The translations under genes and the position numbers were made by a program. DNA of 64,000 nucleotides, taken from assembly GCA_015143295.1 (NCBI GenBank), contig CM026566.1, positions 9,163,072-9,227,071 on the forward strand, given 5' to 3'. Under the pieces are notes generated by a model. That model saw nothing but the letters and a program-made list of their open reading frames with translations. It ran no database searches and had not been told where the DNA came from. Shown here one piece after another: positions 54,887 through 64,000 of this stretch (within the stretch, counting starts at the first letter, position 1; every line of letters starts with the position of its first letter). This DNA comes from Tetracentron sinense. Lineage: Eukaryota > Streptophyta > Magnoliopsida > Trochodendrales > Trochodendraceae.

Positions 54887-56248
54887 TCAACAGCGTATAC
54901 ATGTAGGTATATATACATATTGAACATGCCAAGTACGTACGCAGAGAATAGACCATAACATAATAATCACGAATAAAGAAATTAACTCTAACTGCGTACC
55001 TTGCACCACATCATCAGATGCAAGTGCATCACCCTCTGTTAAGGCAAAAACTCGCCCCTGGTTCGCCTGGCGAGACTGAGGTGTAGACCGGGTAGTCTGA
55101 GATGACGCCTGATATGATCCTGCTGGGCGTGCTGGTGGCCTAATCCCCTGAGACTGGACTAGTAAATGCCGACTGGGGCAATCCCTGATCATATGGCCCT
55201 GGCGACCACAATGAAAACATCCACCCGATGCTCTTCGGCAATCTCCTGCCGGGTGCCTTCGGTCGCATGAAGTGCAGACCTCGTGTGTATAAGTCGGAGG
55301 GGCCGAAGGTGGTGCATACCTCATCGTCTGAGGTGCAACAGGCCATGGGGCTGGAAGTGCCTGAGGTCGCGGTGCCTGAGGCACATACTACCGTAGAGCT
55401 GGAGGTGCATAAGATGGCCTCATCGGTGGTGCTGGCCACGTATACTGATAAGGGCCGGTACGAGCCCGCCTCTCTAGAGGTGCTGAACTACTGGATTGGC
55501 CTCTCGTCAATTCCCTCTTCTTGGACACCGCCTCAGAGTTGGTCTCAACCAACAAGGCTTTATCCACCACTTCAGCGTAAGTAGCGTGCCTAATGACCGA
55601 TACTTTTTCCATGATGACATCCTTGAGTCCTTGCTCAAACCTCCTCGCCTTCATTGCCTCGGTGGCAATCATATGTGTCGCGAAGCGTGATAGCTCTGAG
55701 AACTTGGCCTCATAAGCGGCCACAGACATCGAACCTTGCTCAAGGTTGATGAATTCTCTCTCTTTCTTATCCCGTGCTCCAATCGGAAAATACTTCTTGT
55801 AAAAAGTATCCTTGAACTCCTCCCAAGTCCAAGGTTGACCCTGCAAGGTCAAATCTCGCGTCCTCAATGCGGAAAACCACCAATGATGGGCTTCACCTTC
55901 TAGCATGAAGACTGCCCATGCTACTTTCTCTTCCTCTGTAGGCGAGAGGACCACAAAGATCTTCTCCATCTAGAGGATCCATGCCTCCGTAGCAAGAGGG
56001 TCCACACTCCCATGGAAGGGTGGCGGCCTCAATCTCCTGAATGCCTCAACTCCAGCGGTACGATGTACTGGAGCTGCGGGCGGTGGAGTAGGTGCCGCCG
56101 ATGATGGTATAGCCTGCCGAGCCGCCAGTATGGCGAGTGTCTCAGCAATAGAGCCTAAGACCTGAGAGAGGTCCGGCTGCTCATCCTCATCCCAGGAAGA
56201 AGAGGAAGCTCTGGTATGTGGTCCACGACCCCGTGTGTTCCGTCTCAA
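54887..56248 (-). pseudogene. gag: gag of D
   Basis: Minus strand, ATG at 56248-56246 giving MRRNTRGRGPHTR, an acidic patch, ETLAILAARQ, then the gag core EGEAHHWWFSAL, TWEEFKDTFYKKYFP, LEQGSMSVAAYEAKFSELSRFATHM, and cysteine motifs CTSCDRRHPAGDC and CFHCGRQGHMIRDC, the second a classic zinc knuckle. The frame end was placed by the last open codon and may run a little into the gag-pol spacer. About one break. Confidence 0.82.
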
Positions 56249-56592
56249 GACTAAAGTCCTGAGAATAATAACACCACATGAGTCTAACTTGCAACCACAG
56301 TTTATTTCAATGCCATTTCACAATAATTCAATTTGTATTAGTTGTATAATACTAATACACATCACATCAAGTCATCAGAGTATTCATCACATTATATTTA
56401 TACTTTAGTGTTCTGGCATACCTAGGACCGTACTTGGTTAAAGCAACCATTTTAGAGTAAGACTAAAGTTTAGTCTTAAACTTGGAACCAGAATCGTTCC
56501 CGACTCACTTCCTTCCTAACTTGTTTCCTATCATATGCTCTTGTCAAGCCGTGGTATAAGATTTTAAGGGACCCTAGAGACCTAAAGCCTAA
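56249..56592 (-). other. Untranslated leader of D
   Basis: About 340 bases between primer site and gag with no frame of note. It carries a diverged form of the A1 leader (AGACTAAA/AAGTTTAGTC region). Confidence 0.65.
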
Positions 56593-56604
56593 GCTTTGAT
56601 ACCA
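56593..56604 (-). other. Primer binding site of D
   Basis: Minus strand TGGTATCAAAGC, near the initiator tRNA-Met type site, four bases from the LTR end. Confidence 0.8.
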
Positions 56605-56608
56605 CTTC

Positions 56609-58951
56609 TGTCGTGACCCAAAACCCACCCTAGGAGTTAGAGTGAACTTTGGACGACTAATCATGGCTTACATGACTTGCTTGACAAACCAACCTGCAAA
56701 AACCAACAGAGCATATACAATAGAGGATGATAGCTGTCGCGACCCAAAACCCACCCTAGGAGTTAGAGTGAACTTTGGACGACTAATCATGACTTGCTTG
56801 ACAATCAACCTGCAAAAACCCATAGAGCATATACAATAGAGGATATAAACAGCGGAAACATACTCTAACATAGCACAGCGGAAGTCTAAACAAACCTCTA
56901 TGTATATAAGAATCTAAGTTTACATAAAAGAAATCCAAAAGAAAGTGCGGACAGACCCGCCAAAATACATGAAGGTATATCTCTCATCTCACCCACAGCT
57001 ATCCACTCCGAATCTAACACCACCTACTGATAACCCTCTACTGGAGGTTCCTCCAAAGGTTCCTCGACGTACTCCACTTCCACCCATGGAATAGGAGCAA
57101 AAACATCAAATGGAGCAGCAGCTCCCTCGGAACCTGCCGATATAAGAAGTATGGCTGAGCATGGAATACTCAGCGGGTACTAAATACTAACCAACAATTA
57201 TAGCATAAAAATGGAAATACATAATCAGGAGCAATTCATTTAAGTCAGACGGAAACAATTCATATCATACAAGGAAGTAAAGCAATTTATAATCATGCTT
57301 GTATTTCGTAGAAAGTCGATAAAGCCTCTTGAAAACATCGTGCACTTGACTTGGCTTGAAATAACTTTTCGTACTTGAAAGCTTGTCGTGTTTGTCTTAC
57401 TTGATCTTGTATGCCGTGTCATGTCATGCATGTCATGCGTGCTTGCTTGTGATCATGTAACTTGTGAGATACACTTGTGAGATATCCTTGTGAGATGTGC
57501 TTGAGAGATGCCTTGAGAGGGAAGGGAGACCCTTCTTCATGATATGCTTGTACTTGCGAGGGAAGGGAGGCCCTTCTTCATGATATGCACTTGTGAGTGA
57601 GGGGAGACCCCTCGTGGAATGTTGGTTCTTGTTTTCTTGTGAAAAGCGAGGTAAAACATATCGTAGGATATGTCCCACCTCTAACCATGTTCTTGAAAAC
57701 CTCGATAAATCATGTCATGCATGCCGTGCTCGTGGGAACCGTGTACATACTTGCATTTAAATTTAAATATGACATTTGGGTAATTTCACAACACATATAA
57801 CATCAATGATTGAGCAATGTAATATTCATATCATTTAGGGAAAGCAAGAAACACATTATCATAGGCCCTAGCAATATTCATAATTTATTAAGCATGCATT
57901 TCCTAATTTACAACTCATTTTATTCACCTTGGCATTTCATCAAACATGGTGTGTTCATTATTCGTTAAACCTACATCATGCTTTTTCTAGGTGGGTTCAC
58001 CATCACAACATACTTGTATGTTTATTATTAGTACAATGCCCTTTCCCATTCGTTCATCACATTATTCACACGGCATGCATTCGCCAACATCCATCTCCAT
58101 TCACCATTCATACCACCAATCTCATAACACATATATAATTGAAGGAAAACAAGAAGAAATAGAGGAAAAAGGGAAGCTATAACTAGGAGGGTAGTAAGAA
58201 GTACCGACCTTGATCAAGTGAGGAAGAAATCCCCTTCCGAAAACGGCCATGAGTTGCTGCCCTAGCTTGAGGAGATGCTCCTCAGGAGCTTGTGCCTTGA
58301 TCTTGAAGAAAAATGGGCTTGAGTTGAAAGTGGGTTCACAAACCCCTTGATTTCTCTCCAAAATGGAAACCCTAGGTTTAGGAATCGCCCACTCCTCTCT
58401 TCTTATCTCCCAATCTCTCTAAGTGTCGAAATGAAGCCCTAAAGGCTCGGGTTAAACTCTTAAGGTAAGAGAGAACCGACCAAAAGACCATAATACCCTT
58501 ACTAAAATTTTTGTCAAAACACGAGTGCTGAACACGTTGTGCTGTGAACAATGCCAAACACGTTGTGCTGTGAACAGTGCCGAACACGTTGTGCTGTGAA
58601 CAGTGCCGAACACGTTGTGCTGTGAACAGTGCCGAGCACGTTGTGCTGTGAACAGTGCCGAACACGTTGTGCTGTGAACAGTGCCGAACACGTTGTGCTG
58701 TGAACAGTGCCGAACACGTTGTGCTGTGAATAGTGCCAAACACGTTGTGCTGTGAATAGTGCCGAACACGTTGTGCTGTGAAGGGTGCCGAACCCGTTGA
58801 GCAGTGAAGGGTGCCGAACCCGTTGTCACGTTGTGTTGTGCATAGTGCTGAATTCGTTGTCCGTTGTCTTATGTACAACGTGCCCGTTGTGAGCTGTACA
58901 ACGTACACGTTGTCTGTTGCACGACGTACCCGATGTCTGTTGCAAAACGGA
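56609..58951 (-). repeat. 5' LTR of D, with a doubled end, cut by A5
   Basis: The LTR end next to the primer site appears twice: 56609-56734 and again from 56735, each starting (plus strand) TGTC(G/A)-type GACCCAAAACCCACC. The rest matches the 3' LTR of D until the A5 insertion at 58952. The array at 58520-58930 has about a dozen 26-base units with GAACACGTTGTGCTGTGAAC. Confidence 0.85.
58520..58930. repeat. 26-bp tandem repeat array in 5' LTR of D
   Basis: About twelve near-identical units CGAACACGTTGTGCTGTGAA plus CAGTGC. It lies in the same LTR position as the palindrome arrays of subfamilies A, B and C. Long minus-strand frames through it are repeat artefacts. Confidence 0.9.
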
Positions 58952-60341
58952 TGTAGCACCCCGGACTTTTTCATCCTTAATGAATAGCACCTTCGTAGCT
59001 AATTGGCCGTTTTTGTAGTCTAATTAATAAATAAGGGAGAAATCGGAAATTCCGAAACATCAGAAATGTGCGTTTTCGAAAGACGAACCCAACGCAAGTT
59101 GAATCGTCGAAATCCGACGAGCGAGTCAAAAGATATGGTCAAAACAGTCCAGACATACAGAGAACCGATCGCTCGGTCCAGTCGGCGATCGATCGGTCCA
59201 TAACCGATCGATCGGTAGCTATCGCGCGGTCAGAAATTTTGTATGGGGAAATTTTCCAGAGAGTGAGTTTTTGACCGGTCGATCGGTCATAAACACCGAT
59301 CGCTCGGTAGGCAACCGATCGATCGGTCATAACCACCGATCGCTCGGTCTTCGCGTTTTTGCAGAAATTTCGGTAAGGGCGTTTTCATCTTTTGGGTGTT
59401 AAACCCTTACCCATAAGGGTTTGCTCGACCCTTTGAGGCCTCACTTACAACATTTGAGGGATTTTGAGAGATAGAGAGAGAAGAGGAGAAAGCTCTAACC
59501 TAGGGTTTGGTTTTGAGAAGGAAATCAAAGGGGGTTTAAGAACCATAGCTCACCCCAACTCGAGTTGCTTCAAAATCGAGGCTCAAGCTCGTGTGTGAAC
59601 CATTCTCCAAGCTAGGGCAGCAACCCAAGCACGTTTTTGAAAGGGGTTTCTTCCCCAACTCAAGTCTCCTTCAAGCAAAGGTGTTCTTCTTTCAAGTTGG
59701 AGCTTCAATCAAGGTTTCTACCAAGGATCAAGCCTTGATTCAAGGTTAGTACACCCTACTAACTTACCCTAGCAATAAATCTAGGTTTTTCCTTATGAAA
59801 TATGATTCTTGTTAGTGTGTTTTATTCCTTGCAAAATATGTCATCTATAATAAATATAAACAAGATAAAGAAAGGGTAGGGATGATTGGATGGAGCTTGG
59901 ATACGGCGATTGGATGCCGAATGTGTGATGTATGATGTGTGGGTTGTGGATTGGAAAATGGAGGATGGGCATAGTACAAATAACAAACTTACCATTGTGT
60001 GATTGAATGGAAAATATGCATTTAAAAGAAGGAGATAAACTACTAAGGAATAATGTATGAAAGTGTTTGACAAAATACCTAAACTATGAATAAATGATCT
60101 CAATGAAGAATATAGGAATGAGTTTTATGCATGTGTTCTTATAAATGATAAATTGATCAAATGTTATGCAAACTACTTATGTTACCTATGTTCATATCAT
60201 GAATTGAATTATAATGTCATATTTTGGTTATTTCCATTATCATGATTGTCACTATGGACACGTACACGAGCACGCATGATAGCATGAACCGTGATTTCAA
60301 GAGCATGTGCATATAATAAACAACAAGAAAATATTGCATGT

Positions 60342-60725
60342 CAAGGAGGTTGGTAGCCCAGGGAGGATTCGGGTACTAACCTCTGGCTCACAAGGAAACC
60401 ATGCATTGCATAACAAGGAGGTTGGTAGCCCAGGGACATTCGGGTGCTAGCCTCTGGCTCACAAGTGCATTGCATAACAAGGAGGTTGGTAGCCCAGGGA
60501 CATTCGGGTGCTAGCCTCTGGCTCACAAGTGCATTTCATAACAAGGAGGTTGGTAGCCCAGGGAGGATTCGGGTACTAACCTCTGGCTCACAAGTGCATT
60601 TCATAACAAGGAGGTTGGTAGCCCAGGGAGGATTCGGGTACTAACCTCTGGCTCACAAGCGCATTGCATATCAAGGAGGTTGGCAGCCCAGGGAGATTCG
60701 GGTGCTAGCCTCTGGCTCACAAGTT
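60342..60725. repeat. Six tandem repeats of 64-72 bp in LTR of A5
   Basis: Unit starts at 60342, 60414, 60478, 60542, 60607 and 60672. Two versions of the unit alternate, one with GGGACATTCGGGTGCTAGCC and one with GGGAGGATTCGGGTACTAAC. A1 has five units, so copy number changes between young copies. Confidence 0.9.
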
Positions 60726-61013
60726 TACAAGATGGAGGTTTACAAGATGATGATCATGCATTCATGCATGCACGCATACATGATTTCTACGAGGCACACC
60801 GGGACATGACAAGGGTTTTCAAGCATGAGTTTTATCGGCATTTTCGCATTCATGTACGCACGTCAGGATGCTTGTATTGTGTCATGCCCTATACTGTTTC
60901 TTTGTGATGTTTCTATTACTGCTTGTATGATATTACTATTATGTGTTTTTATTATTGTTTTGGTCTGCTAGTAGCTTGTACTCGCTGAGTATTCCATGCT
61001 CAGCCGTACTTTC

Positions 61014-61154
61014 ATGTCGACAGGTACTGAGGGAGCCCTCGACCCGGAGCCTTGGGTCGAGGAAGAGTATACAGAGGAGAGAGAGTCGGCTATCCCATTA
61101 CAGTCTCAGGCGGACCGAGACCTCGATGCGTGGCCATACCTCGACTACTGTTGA
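61014..61154 (+). CDS. Acidic LTR short ORF in A5 (46 codons)
   Basis: ATG at 61014, stop TGA at 61152. It differs from the A1 frame by one residue (MSTG in place of MSAG) in the part compared. Confidence 0.55.
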   Translation: MSTGTEGALDPEPWVEEEYTEERESAIPLQSQADRDLDAWPYLDYC

Positions 61155-61441
61155 GGGGAGAGTATGAGGGGGTTTGGTGTATTTTGATATTTTGATAGGT
61201 GGGCCTGTCCACCTTAGGCTTAGACATGTCTTGTATTTATGTTAACTTGGAATACTATTTTTGATCATTAGAAGAAATGAAAATTTGTTTACGCTTCCGC
61301 ATATATGATAGCTTCCACGCTCTGATTATCGTTATGAGTACTGTATTTTATCTTGTGCATTACAGGATGGTTTGATAGGTTCGCAGTGTGACACCTAAAA
61401 TATCCCTAAACTCCTAGGGGGTATTTTGGGGCGTTACAGAG

Positions 61442-61453
61442 TGGTATCAGAGC
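61442..61453 (+). other. Primer binding site of A5
   Basis: TGGTATCAGAGC three bases after the LTR end, identical to A1. Confidence 0.9.
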
Positions 61454-61764
61454 TCTAGGCATTAGAGTCCCTAGGGTCACTTAGATGATTGAACAAGGTA
61501 TTAGAATCACCTTAGAAAGTTGTATTCCAAGTATAGACTAACAAGTTAGTCTTAGTCAAAATGGGTTGAACTTCAACCGAACATAGAGTCCTACGCTAGG
61601 AACACGGATTGTATGTTATGCTATTGTGTTATATACCATGTGTACATTATTGGTGTTGTACTTATTAAATGTGCTTGATGAATATGTATTAAGTGAATTG
61701 CGAAATTGTGCTAAATGCGTATCCAAGTTAGATTCATGTTGTATTGTCGTTCTCAGGAGAAATC

Positions 61765-63018
61765 ATGAGACGCAATACCCGGGGTCGCGGGTACAACACG
61801 AGGGGTAATGGAGGTGATGCTCCATCGGGTGATGATCGACCCGACTTTGCCCAAGCATTCGCATCCATAGCCGAGACCTTGGCTATGTTGGCAGCAAGGC
61901 AACCGGCCACTTCGCCTAATGCGGCACTCATACCGGCTCCTCCTAACCGAGCCCAAGCCGGGATAGAAGCTTTTCGGAGGATGAGGCCTCCAACTTTTTG
62001 TGGAAGCATTGATCCACTTGTTGCCGAGGGTTGGATCCGGCAACTTGAGAAGATATTCTCGGTATTAGCACCTACTGAAGTGGAAAGGGTCACATGGGCC
62101 GCCTTTATGCTTGAAGGCGAGGCCGATCATTGGTGGAAGTCTGCACTTCGGACCCGAGAGTTGACCCGGCAAGGTCAAGATTGGACTTGGGAGGAATTCT
62201 TGGAGGTTTTCAACAAGAAGTATTTTCCGGTCGGGATGAAAGAAAAGATGGAAGTCGAATTTATTACCTTGGAGCAAGGTAATATGTCCGTAGCGGCTTA
62301 TGAAGCCAAATTTTCGGAACTATCTCGATTTGCTCCACACATGATAGCGACCGAGGCTATGAAGGCCCGGAAATTCGAGAGGGGGTTGAAGGCCTATCTC
62401 AAGGACCGAGTCTCGATGTTTAGACATGAGACATATTCTGAAGTTGTTGATAAAGCACTATTGGCCGAGTCGAACTCCGAGGAGTTCTTCAAAAGGAGAG
62501 GAATGGAAAAAGGACAGTCGAGTAGTTCAGGGGAGAAAAGAGCAAGGACGAGCTTGTATCAGTCTGCAGGCCCGGCTCAGTCACAGAGGGTGTATTCAGC
62601 ACCACAGGCTCCCCGCTCTTTCGCTCCACCGGCTTTTCGCCCGGCTACCTCATATGCTCCTCGCCCCGCAGTTACTCAGGCTACGGGGTATGCTCCGTCC
62701 TCCTATTTGCATGATGTTTGCACTCTTTGTGGGAGGAGGCATCCAGCGGGAGAATGCCGGAGAGTTTCAGGAAGTTGCTTCCATTGTGGTGACCAAGGCC
62801 ACATGGTCAGAGATTGTCCCCGGCGTCAATTGCCAACTCAGTCTTCAGGGAGCAGGCCCCCGGTTAGGCAGACATCTCAGCCTAGCTCTTCTCAGGCTTC
62901 GAGGGCCTCACAGTCTACCCGGCCTCCTCGCCCAGCCACACAGGGCCGAGTCTTTGCCTTATCCGAGAGAGACGCACGTGCATCCGACGATGTCGTGCAA
63001 GGTACGCACGAATTCTAG
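61765..63018 (+). CDS. gag: gag of A5, complete
   Basis: 417 codons plus stop. N-terminus MRRNTRGRG; gag core at about residues 85-195 (GWIRQLEKIF, EGEADHWWKSAL, TWEEFLEVFNKKYFP, LEQGNMSVAAYEAKFSELSRFAP); Ser/Pro/Arg-rich linker; CTLCGRRHPAGEC near residue 318 and zinc knuckle CFHCGDQGHMVRDC at about 338-351; a C-terminal tail ending VVQGTHEF. An in-frame ATG lies seven codons upstream (61744), but the chosen start matches the D gag start. Structural protein of the virus-like particle. Confidence 0.92.
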   Translation: MRRNTRGRGYNTRGNGGDAPSGDDRPDFAQAFASIAETLAMLAARQPATSPNAALIPAPPNRAQAGIEAFRRMRPPTFCGSIDPLVAEGWIRQLEKIFSVLAPTEVERVTWAAFMLEGEADHWWKSALRTRELTRQGQDWTWEEFLEVFNKKYFPVGMKEKMEVEFITLEQGNMSVAAYEAKFSELSRFAPHMIATEAMKARKFERGLKAYLKDRVSMFRHETYSEVVDKALLAESNSEEFFKRRGMEKGQSSSSGEKRARTSLYQSAGPAQSQRVYSAPQAPRSFAPPAFRPATSYAPRPAVTQATGYAPSSYLHDVCTLCGRRHPAGECRRVSGSCFHCGDQGHMVRDCPRRQLPTQSSGSRPPVRQTSQPSSSQASRASQSTRPPRPATQGRVFALSERDARASDDVVQGTHEF

Positions 63019-63139
63019 AATTTAAATTGTGTAAAATTTCTATGGTTTGCTTTGTGAGTTTCTATACTAAGGGTTACCTATGTATGATGCTTGTTGTTTT
63101 GAAATCTACTAATAGTAGTCACTTAATCGCACAGGCGCT

Positions 63140-64000
63140 TTGTTAGTGAACGAATGTCTTGCCCGAGTGTTGATCGACACAGGATCCACTCACTCCTTTG
63201 TGTCGCCTAGTTTCGCGAATGGATTTTTGACTGAGGCTACTCCGTTAAAGCAGGAGTTGACCATTGCAACTCCACTCGGCAAGTCAGTTGATACGGACAA
63301 GATATTCGGGGATAGTGTGGTTCAAGTGGGGGAGAATGAACTGTTAGCCGATCTCATCGTCCTAGATTTTCAAGACTTGGATTTTGATGTCATCTTAGGG
63401 ATGGATTGGTTGTCAAACCATCACGGGCATGTTGCGTGTTTTGAGAAGATGGTGAATTTCAAGCCGGAAGGGGGTAAGCCTTTTCATTTCCGAGGATTAA
63501 GAGAGAGGGACATCGCTCGCCTCGCAGCCTTGAGTGTAACAAACCTAGAAGCACAAAACTCCTCGGCCATTCCGGTCGTGAGTGATTTCTTGGACGTGTT
63601 TCCGGAGGAACTTCCCGGGTTACCTCCGAATCGGGAGATTGAGTTCGCTATAGAGCTTACTCCGGGCACCGCTCCGATTTCAAGAGCCCCATATAGAATG
63701 GCCCCGATAGAGCTTGAAGAATTGAAGAAGCAACTTGAGGAGTTACAACAACTTGGTTTCATCCAACCAAGTGTGTCACCGTGGGGAGCTCCGGTCCTTT
63801 TTGTAAAGAAGAAAGACGGGTCGATGAGAATGTGTATAGACTACCGTCAGTTGAACAAGGTAACTATCAAGAATCGTTATCCTTTGCCAAGGATAGACGA
63901 CTTGTTTGACCAACTGAAGGGAGCGAGATTCTTCTCCAAAATTGATCTTAGATCGGGGTATCATCAATTAAGGATCAAGGCGGAAGATGTTCAGAAGACG
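63140..64000 (+). CDS. pol: pol of A5, N-terminal part (protease, start of RT)
   Basis: Open to the window edge. Protease with [16 protein letters not shown] and DVILGMDWL; then [20 protein letters not shown] and reverse transcriptase [22 protein letters not shown]. As in A1, the frame begins without a nearby ATG, about 120 bases after gag. Confidence 0.9.
   Translation, partial: MLVNECLARVLIDTGSTHSFVSPSFANGFLTEATPLKQELTIATPLGKSVDTDKIFGDSVVQVGENELLADLIVLDFQDLDFDVILGMDWLSNHHGHVACFEKMVNFKPEGGKPFHFRGLRERDIARLAALSVTNLEAQNSSAIPVVSDFLDVFPEELPGLPPNREIEFAIELTPGTAPISRAPYRMAPIELEELKKQLEELQQLGFIQPSVSPWGAPVLFVKKKDGSMRMCIDYRQLNKVTIKNRYPLPRIDDLFDQLKGARFFSKIDLRSGYHQLRIKAEDVQKT

Larger units (their letters stand above)
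48874..58951 (-). mobile_element. Ty3/gypsy chromovirus D (Tekay/Del-like), reversed
   Basis: Reading the minus strand: 5' LTR from the right edge to 56609, primer site, gag, pol, polypurine tract, 3' LTR 51428-48874. Its 5' LTR is interrupted at 58952 by A5, so the far end and target duplication lie outside the window. The two LTRs are similar but differ in repeat content. Its gag and pol are related to A but distinct. It has about three breaks and looks intermediate in age. Confidence 0.9.
58952..61438 (+). repeat. 5' LTR of A5, 2487 bp
   Basis: TGTAGCACCCCGGAC to GGGGCGTTACA. Palindromes at 59163-59350, donor-like CAAG/GTTAGT at 59741-59750, six repeat units (60342-60725), inverted-repeat block near 60984-61004, acidic frame 61014-61154. 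Confidence 0.95.
58952..64000 (+). mobile_element. Ty3/gypsy chromovirus A5, 3' part outside window
   Basis: 5' LTR 58952-61438, primer site 61442-61453, gag, and the first part of pol to the window edge. It is a few percent or less different from A1 over the shared length. It is inserted in the 5' LTR of D and is therefore younger than D. No break was seen in the visible part; the 3' half cannot be judged. Confidence 0.93.

Noticed and set aside
58378-58974. A minus-strand frame of about 200 codons with repeated STTCSALFTAQR
   Set aside because: It is a repeat artefact of the 26-base array.

Overview
The window looks like repeat-rich, gene-poor nuclear DNA from a flowering plant. Everything I can recognise is transposon: Ty3/gypsy chromoviruses of Tekay/Del type (gag, protease, reverse transcriptase, RNase H, integrase and a C-terminal chromodomain-like tail; primer site TGGTATCAGAGC or a near match), Ty1/copia elements with LTRs of about 2 kb, and an L1-type LINE ending in an RNase H domain, a combination known from plants. 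I found no host gene, tRNA, rRNA or CRISPR array. The species cannot be named from this sequence.

The gypsy LTRs fall into three related subfamilies, named here. A: LTR about 2.4 kb, ending GGGGCGTTACA or close to it. B: about 2.0 kb, with a clear TATAAATA box. C: about 2.2-2.5 kb, ending GGGTCGTGACA or close to it; the minus-strand element called D has C-type LTRs.

Layout. 1-7733: young A element (A1), with most of its 5' LTR outside the window. 7734-11822: decayed copia split by a solo B LTR (9260-11284). 11823-13003: gag fragment. 13004-25181: C LTR split by a copia element with both LTRs (13668-23573, TSD TTGAA). 25182-28018: A LTR and gag fragments. 28019-44972: dismembered old gypsy pol ending in a B 3' LTR, split by an L1 LINE (29162-36420, itself split by a solo C LTR), a solo A LTR (36776-39253) and a reversed solo A LTR (40747-43139). 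44973-45236: LINE scrap. 45237-48141: 5'-truncated copia. 48142-48873: C LTR head. 48874-58951: minus-strand D element. 58952-64000: second young A element (A5), inserted in D's 5' LTR and running off the window.

The most interesting signals are inside the gypsy LTRs. (1) Nine LTR copies from all three subfamilies carry a 40-49 codon acidic reading frame near the LTR 3' end with the core PWVEEEYVEE; differences between subfamilies fall mostly in third codon positions, which suggests protein-level selection. (2) All three subfamilies carry an upstream array of palindromes that fit one consensus, ACCGNTCGANCGGT, with the N pair differing by subfamily. (3) The transcribed leader carries subfamily-specific tandem repeats, several of which encode short perfect hairpins. 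Separately, the copia LTR contains a string of perfect hairpins, mostly with three-base loops.

The LTR elements are described as fossils. A1 and A5 look young and close to whole; the others are broken in several or many places.
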